Source: JAYZAP01 sp964645285
GTDB lineage: Bacteria; Pseudomonadota; Alphaproteobacteria; JAAXGF01
Direction of reading: 5' to 3'
Length of the DNA: 8,929 bases
Assembly: GCA_964645285.1 (NCBI GenBank)
Contig: CAZYDR010000136.1
Span: 1 to 8,929 of the forward strand
Below are positions 5,545 through 8,929 of this stretch, one piece after another (the stretch's first letter is position 1; the number at the start of each line of letters is the position of its first letter). A program made the position numbers and the translations under genes. Below the pieces are notes generated by a model. That model worked only from the letters and a program-made list of their open reading frames with translations. It had not been told where the DNA came from and did no database searches.

Positions 5545-6755
5545 ATGAGCATTCTCGCCGCCCGTCTCGACCGTATCCAGCCGTCGCCCACCATGGCCGT
5601 CAGCAACAAGGCGCGCGAGCTCAAGGCCGCCGGCCGCGACGTTATCGGCCTCGGCGCCGGCGAGCCCGATTTCGATACCCCCGACAGCATCAAGGAAGCC
5701 GCCTACGCGGCGATCGCCGCGGGCGACACCAAATACACCGCGGTCGACGGCACGCCTGAGCTCAAGCAGGCCATCGTCGGCAAGTTCAAGCGTGAGAACG
5801 GCCTCGACTACGGTATCGATCAGATCACCGTCGGTTCCGGCGGCAAGCATGTGCTGTTCAACGCCTTCATGGCGACACTCGATCCCGGTGACGAGGTCAT
5901 TATTCCGGCGCCCTACTGGGTGTCCTACCCGGACATGGTGCTGCTCGCCGAAGGCACCCCGGTGATTGTCGAGGCGCCCCAGTCCGATGGCTTTATCCTG
6001 CGGCCCGAGGATCTCGAGGCGGCGATCACGCCCAAGACCAAGTGGTTCATGTTCAACTCGCCGAGCAATCCCACCGGGGCGGCCTATTCGCTGGATCAGC
6101 TCAAGGCCCTCAGTGAAGTGCTAAAGCGCCATGAGCACGTCTGGATTTTGTCCGACGACATCTATGAGCATCTGGTCTACGACGGCTTCAAGTTCCACGC
6201 CATCGCTGCCGCGGTGCCCGAGCTTTATGAGCGCACGCTGACCATGAACGGGGTCTCNNNNNNNNNNAGGCCTACGCCATGACAGGCTGGCGCATCGGCT
6301 ACGGCGGCGGGCCGGCGCCGCTGATCAAGGCCATGGCCAAGATCCAGTCGCAAAGCACGTCGAACCCGTCGTCGGTGAGCCAGGCCGCCGCCACCGTCGC
6401 GCTCAACGGGCCCCAGGATTATATCGCCATGAGCAACGAGGTGTTTCGTGAGCGCCGCGATCTGGTGGTCGGCATGCTCAATCAGGCAACCGGGCTCGAC
6501 TGCCCGACGCCCAACGGCGCGTTCTACGTCTATCCGAGCTGCGCCGGGCTGATCGGCAAGACCACCCCCGACGGCGACACCATCGCCACCAGCGAGGATT
6601 TCGCCGGCTATCTGCTGGAATCGGAAGGCGTGGCTGTGGTCCATGGCACCGCTTTCGGGCTCGATCCCCACTTTCGCATCTCCTACGCCACTGCCACCGA
6701 ACTGCTGGAGGACGCCTGCCAGCGTATCCAGCGCGCCTGCGGCTCGCTCAAATGA
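5545..6755 (+). CDS. aatA: Aspartate aminotransferase (PLP fold type I), interrupted by an assembly gap
   Basis: This is a cytoplasmic PLP enzyme that transfers the amino group between aspartate and 2-oxoglutarate. In alphaproteobacteria the same subgroup may also act as prephenate aminotransferase. Motifs: GAGEPDFDTP (37-46), NSPSNPTG (171-178), S-D204-D-I-Y207 (PLP-binding Asp and Tyr), then the PLP-lysine motif SK239AYAMTGWRIGY at the gap, and HFRISYA near the end with the substrate carboxylate arginine. The start ATG at 5545 follows GGAGA by 5 nt. Ten N at 6258-6267 put the two halves in different frames, but replacing them with 2 nt restores SKAYAM and gives exactly 401 codons (400 residues, normal for the family). 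The gene is therefore most likely intact in the organism, and the gap length is arbitrary. The stop overlaps the next ATG (ATGA at 6752-6755). Confidence 0.93.
6258..6267. other. Assembly gap (10 N) within the aminotransferase gene
   Basis: Ten undetermined bases follow GGGGTCTC and precede AGGCCTACGCC. Family conservation (NGV-S-K-A-Y) needs only the third base of the Ser238 codon and the first base of the Lys239 codon between these flanks, so about 2 real bases are missing. The frame change across the gap (8 extra bases) agrees. The number of N is probably a placeholder. Confidence 0.9.
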
Positions 6756-7558
6756 GCGATATGGACCGCGACAAGATGGTCGCTGCCAACCGGGAATCGT
6801 GGAACGAGGCGGCGCCGAAGCACAAGGACCGTAATCTGGAAACGCTGATCGGTGAGTTCAGTGCGCCCGGTCATTCCAGCCTCGACCCTATCGAGACCGC
6901 CCGTTGGCAGGCGCTCGGTGTCGGCGGCAAGGACGTCGCCCACCTGTGCTGCAACAACGGCCAGGAACTGATATCGGTCAAAAATCTCGGGGCCGGCCGA
7001 TGCGTCGGCTTTGACAATGCGGAACAGTTCCTCGATCAGGGGCGCGCCATTGCCGGCGCCGCCGGGGCCCAAGTGGAGTTCGTTCACGGCGACGTCCATC
7101 ATGTGCCGGCGGCATACGACGATGTCTTCGACGTGGCCTTCGCCACCATCGGCGCGATCTGCTGGTTTCCCAAGGTTCACGACTATATCGCCGTGGCGGC
7201 GCGGCTGCTGCGGCCCGGCGGCTGCGTCTTTCTCTACGAGCATCATCCGATCGAGGCCATGTTCGATCCTTTCGACGATGTCGACCCGCCCAAGTGGCGC
7301 CATTCCTATTTCAAACAGGATCCGTGGGTCGACACCGACGGGCTCGACTACTTTGACGGCGAATCCTACCAGTCGAAACCGCTCTACACCTTTCCCCACA
7401 CCCTGTCAGAAATCATCATGGCCTGTATCGACAACGGTCTGGCTATCGAGCGCTTCGACGAGTACCCCCACGACCTGTCGCCGAGTTATGCCCACCTCGA
7501 GCGCCTCGAAGCCAAGCTGCCCCTGAGCTTTATCCTGATCGCCCGCAAGGCCGGATGA
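6752..7558 (+). CDS. Class I SAM-dependent methyltransferase
   Basis: This is a predicted cytoplasmic methyltransferase of 268 residues with a Rossmann-like core. Motif I is VAHLCCNNGQE (62-72), an unusual form of the SAM glycine loop in which only G70 remains of the usual glycines. The acidic residue after strand 2 is D88 (CVGFDNAEQFL), and motif III is FVHGD114VHHVP. Strand 4 with its following segment is VFDVAFATIGAICWFP, and the post-core segment is LLRPGGCVFLYEHHPIE. The C-terminal part is rich in aromatic and acidic residues (SYFKQDPWVDTDGLDYFDG) and probably forms the acceptor pocket. The ATG overlaps the aminotransferase stop (ATGA) and has no clear ribosome binding site, so translation is probably coupled. 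The substrate is unknown; a small molecule is more likely than nucleic acid because no RNA/DNA-binding domain is seen. Confidence 0.85.
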   Translation: MSDMDRDKMVAANRESWNEAAPKHKDRNLETLIGEFSAPGHSSLDPIETARWQALGVGGKDVAHLCCNNGQELISVKNLGAGRCVGFDNAEQFLDQGRAIAGAAGAQVEFVHGDVHHVPAAYDDVFDVAFATIGAICWFPKVHDYIAVAARLLRPGGCVFLYEHHPIEAMFDPFDDVDPPKWRHSYFKQDPWVDTDGLDYFDGESYQSKPLYTFPHTLSEIIMACIDNGLAIERFDEYPHDLSPSYAHLERLEAKLPLSFILIARKAG

Positions 7559-7583
7559 TCCAACCCACGGCGACGTGATTTGC

Positions 7584-7630
7584 TATTGATTGGCGTTCGC
7601 TACATTTGAGTACGGTGCCTGAAATCAATA
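7584..7630. repeat. 8-bp inverted repeat in the AT-rich leader of msrP
   Basis: TATTGATT (7584-7591) and AATCAATA (7623-7630) are perfect inverted copies separated by 31 nt. They sit in the 88-nt gap before msrP, which is more AT-rich than its surroundings. The arms could be a regulator's operator, or a chance match between AT-rich words. Weak promoter-like hexamers occur in the same stretch, but none is well placed enough to call. Confidence 0.3.
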
Positions 7631-7646
7631 CCGCTGGGGGCGGACT

Positions 7647-8624
7647 ATGCTGACACGAATCAAACGCGCCTGGGAGCTGCCCGAGTCCATGGCGACACCG
7701 GAGGATCTGTACCTCAACCGCCGTGAACTGGGCAAGGCTCTGGTCGCCGGGACCATTCTCGCCGCGCCGCTCGCCGCCGCCCTGGCGCGGTCTGCCGCCG
7801 CCGCGGTCGATAGCGACGACCCGACCGCCGATCTCTATCCGGTGGCGCGCAACACCGCCTATGAACTTGACCGGCCGGTGACCCCCGAGGGCACCACGGC
7901 GGGCTACAACAACTTCTACGAATTCGGCTCCCACAAACAAATCGCCGGCGCCGCCCAGGCGCTGGTTACCCGGCCCTGGACGGTGACCATCGACGGCCTG
8001 GTTGAAAAGCAAATGACCCTCGACATCGACGATCTGATCCGTCGCATGAACCTGGAAGAACGGCTTTATCGCCATCGCTGCGTCGAGGCGTGGTCCATGG
8101 CCATTCCCTGGTCGGGCTTTGCGCTCAAGGACCTGGTCGATCTGGCGCGGCCGCTCGGCGACGCCAAGTACATCGTCTTCGAGACCTTCAAGGACGATGC
8201 CATGGCCCCTGGCCAGCTCCAGTTCTGGTATCCCTGGCCCTATGTGGAAGGCCTGACCATGGCCGAGGCGACCAACGAACTGCCGTTCATGGTCACCGGC
8301 GCCTACGGCCGGCCCATGGCCAAGCAGTTCGGCTCACCCTTGCGCCTGGCGGTGCCGTGGAAATACGGTTTCAAGCACATCAAGTCGATCGTCCGGGTCA
8401 GCTTCAGCGACAAGCGCCCGGTGAGTTTCTGGGAGGAACTGGCGGCCAATGAGTACGGCTTCTGGGCCAACGTCAATCCTCAGGTGGCGCATCCGCGCTG
8501 GAGCCAGGCCACCGAGCGTTCCCTGACCACCGGCGATCGTGTACCCACGCTGCTCTACAACGGCTATGAGGTGCAGGTCGCCGATCTCTATAGCGCGCTC
8601 GAGGGCGAGAAGCTCTATATGTGA
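7647..8624 (+). CDS. msrP: Protein-methionine-sulfoxide reductase, molybdenum catalytic subunit MsrP
   Basis: This is a periplasmic molybdopterin enzyme (formerly YedY) that reduces methionine sulfoxide in oxidised envelope proteins, receiving electrons from the haem membrane protein MsrQ. The precursor has 325 residues, close to the E. coli length. A Tat signal is visible: N24-R25-R26-E-L-G-K followed by a hydrophobic stretch VAGTILAAPLAAALA. The mature part carries the sulfite-oxidase-like core with YRHRC145VEAWSMAIPW, in which C145 is the molybdenum-ligand cysteine, then GRPMAKQFGSPLRLAVPWKYG (from 221) and KHIKSIVRV, typical of MsrP. The start ATG at 7647 follows a weak GGCGGA site. The gene is preceded by an 88-nt gap and followed by a hairpin and an insertion sequence. 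The usual downstream msrQ is not present. Confidence 0.95.
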   Translation: MLTRIKRAWELPESMATPEDLYLNRRELGKALVAGTILAAPLAAALARSAAAAVDSDDPTADLYPVARNTAYELDRPVTPEGTTAGYNNFYEFGSHKQIAGAAQALVTRPWTVTIDGLVEKQMTLDIDDLIRRMNLEERLYRHRCVEAWSMAIPWSGFALKDLVDLARPLGDAKYIVFETFKDDAMAPGQLQFWYPWPYVEGLTMAEATNELPFMVTGAYGRPMAKQFGSPLRLAVPWKYGFKHIKSIVRVSFSDKRPVSFWEELAANEYGFWANVNPQVAHPRWSQATERSLTTGDRVPTLLYNGYEVQVADLYSALEGEKLYM

Positions 8625-8633
8625 CCAGCCTCC

Positions 8634-8669
8634 AAAAAAAAGAATTGGCCGGATCCGAAGATCCGGCCA
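8634..8669 (-). terminator. Intrinsic terminator-like hairpin, best read on the minus strand
   Basis: TGGCCGGATC (8646-8655) and GATCCGGCCA (8660-8669) form a perfect 10-bp stem with a 4-nt loop. Read on the minus strand the loop is TTCG closed by C-G, the very stable UUCG tetraloop. The stem is followed after 4 nt by eight T (the complement of A8634-8641), the classic terminator order. On the plus strand the loop is CGAA and no T run follows the stem, so it would be a poor terminator for msrP, though it may still end or stabilise that transcript. No minus-strand gene is visible in the window. Confidence 0.55.
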
Positions 8670-8731
8670 GATCATACGTGGGCGTCGTTTTGTCAGTGCG
8701 ACATTAGGACGGGTACGGTCATGTCATCGAG

Positions 8732-8929
8732 TGTCCTGCACCCCTATAACTAGTCCACATAATTGATGATATTCAACGAAGGTGTGGAGGTATTGGGATG
8801 GCGAGGAAGCGATATTCCGATGAGGATGTATTGAATTTGCTGCGCCAGATTGAACTCAGTCTGGCATCTGGTGACAGTGTCGAGACGGCCTGCCGATCAG
8901 CCGGCGTCAGCGATGCAACCTACTATAAT
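8732..8929 (+). mobile_element. Left end of an IS3-family insertion sequence, truncated by the window edge
   Basis: The sequence from 8732, TGTCCTGCACCCC, resembles the TG-starting terminal inverted repeats of IS3-family elements that I recall (for example ends beginning TGTACTGCACCC). An orfA-type transposase gene begins 66 nt further in, a usual distance for the family. The right end, orfB and the target duplication lie outside the window, so the exact left boundary is inferred. Whether the element is intact or active cannot be judged. Confidence 0.65.
8798..8929 (+). CDS. IS3-family transposase OrfA, N-terminal fragment
   Basis: 44 codons are visible before the window ends: MARKRYSDEDVLNLLRQIEL followed by a helix-turn-helix segment containing SVETACRSAGVSDATYYN. 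This matches the N-terminal HTH_Tnp_1 domain of IS3-family OrfA, which binds the terminal inverted repeats. In complete elements OrfA is fused by programmed -1 frameshifting to the DDE-domain OrfB. The start ATG at 8798 follows GGAGG (8786-8790) by 7 nt. The gene is cut by the window edge and is not necessarily broken in the genome. Confidence 0.88.
   Translation, partial: MARKRYSDEDVLNLLRQIELSLASGDSVETACRSAGVSDATYYN

Noticed and set aside
6279..6755. A separate short gene starting at ATG 6279
   Set aside because: This is the second half of the aminotransferase (AYAMTGWRIGY onward). The ATG is the internal Met of AMTGW, made to look like a start by the N gap.
1..8929. tRNA, rRNA, CRISPR arrays, prophage or plasmid origin
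   Set aside because: No tRNA-like cloverleaf, rRNA segment, regularly spaced repeats or phage genes were seen on reading both strands. Apart from the IS end, the window is ordinary chromosomal coding DNA.

Overview
The window is GC-rich DNA, with every supported gene on the + strand and long spurious reading frames on both strands, as expected at high GC. The protein styles (the 400-residue class I aspartate aminotransferase, MsrP, UvrB, and the P-II-like/CBS set) fit an alphaproteobacterium, perhaps Rhodospirillales-like. That placement is an inference from recall, not from a search. A run of 10 N at 6258-6267 shows that this is a draft assembly or a metagenome bin.

Layout. 1-668 is the 3' end of uvrB (nucleotide excision repair). 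It is followed after 4 nt by a BenE-type benzoate/H+ symporter, whose stop codon overlaps the start of a RimJ/RimL-like GNAT acetyltransferase. After a 45-nt gap comes the most interesting block, 2421-4725. It holds two membrane proteins of the uncharacterised DUF1538 family, a divergent P-II-like signalling protein and a two-CBS-domain protein. These four genes overlap or abut (TGATG, TAAATG, ATGA), so they are almost certainly one transcription and translation unit. A DUF1028 (Ntn-hydrolase-like) gene follows 28 nt later and may belong to the same operon.

From 5545 there is an aspartate aminotransferase gene broken only by the assembly gap. It overlaps (ATGA) a class I SAM-dependent methyltransferase. 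Next comes msrP, the Tat-exported molybdoenzyme that repairs oxidised methionine in the periplasm, without its usual membrane partner msrQ beside it. The window ends in a 10-bp perfect hairpin that reads best as a terminator for minus-strand transcription, and then in the left end of an IS3-family insertion sequence with the start of its orfA.

How the genes may work together. The DUF1538 pair looks like a two-subunit (split-duplication) membrane transporter or channel. The P-II-like protein and the CBS protein, both from families that bind adenine nucleotides, are good candidates for cytoplasmic sensors that gate it. The substrate is unknown. The other genes look like ordinary housekeeping or accessory functions.
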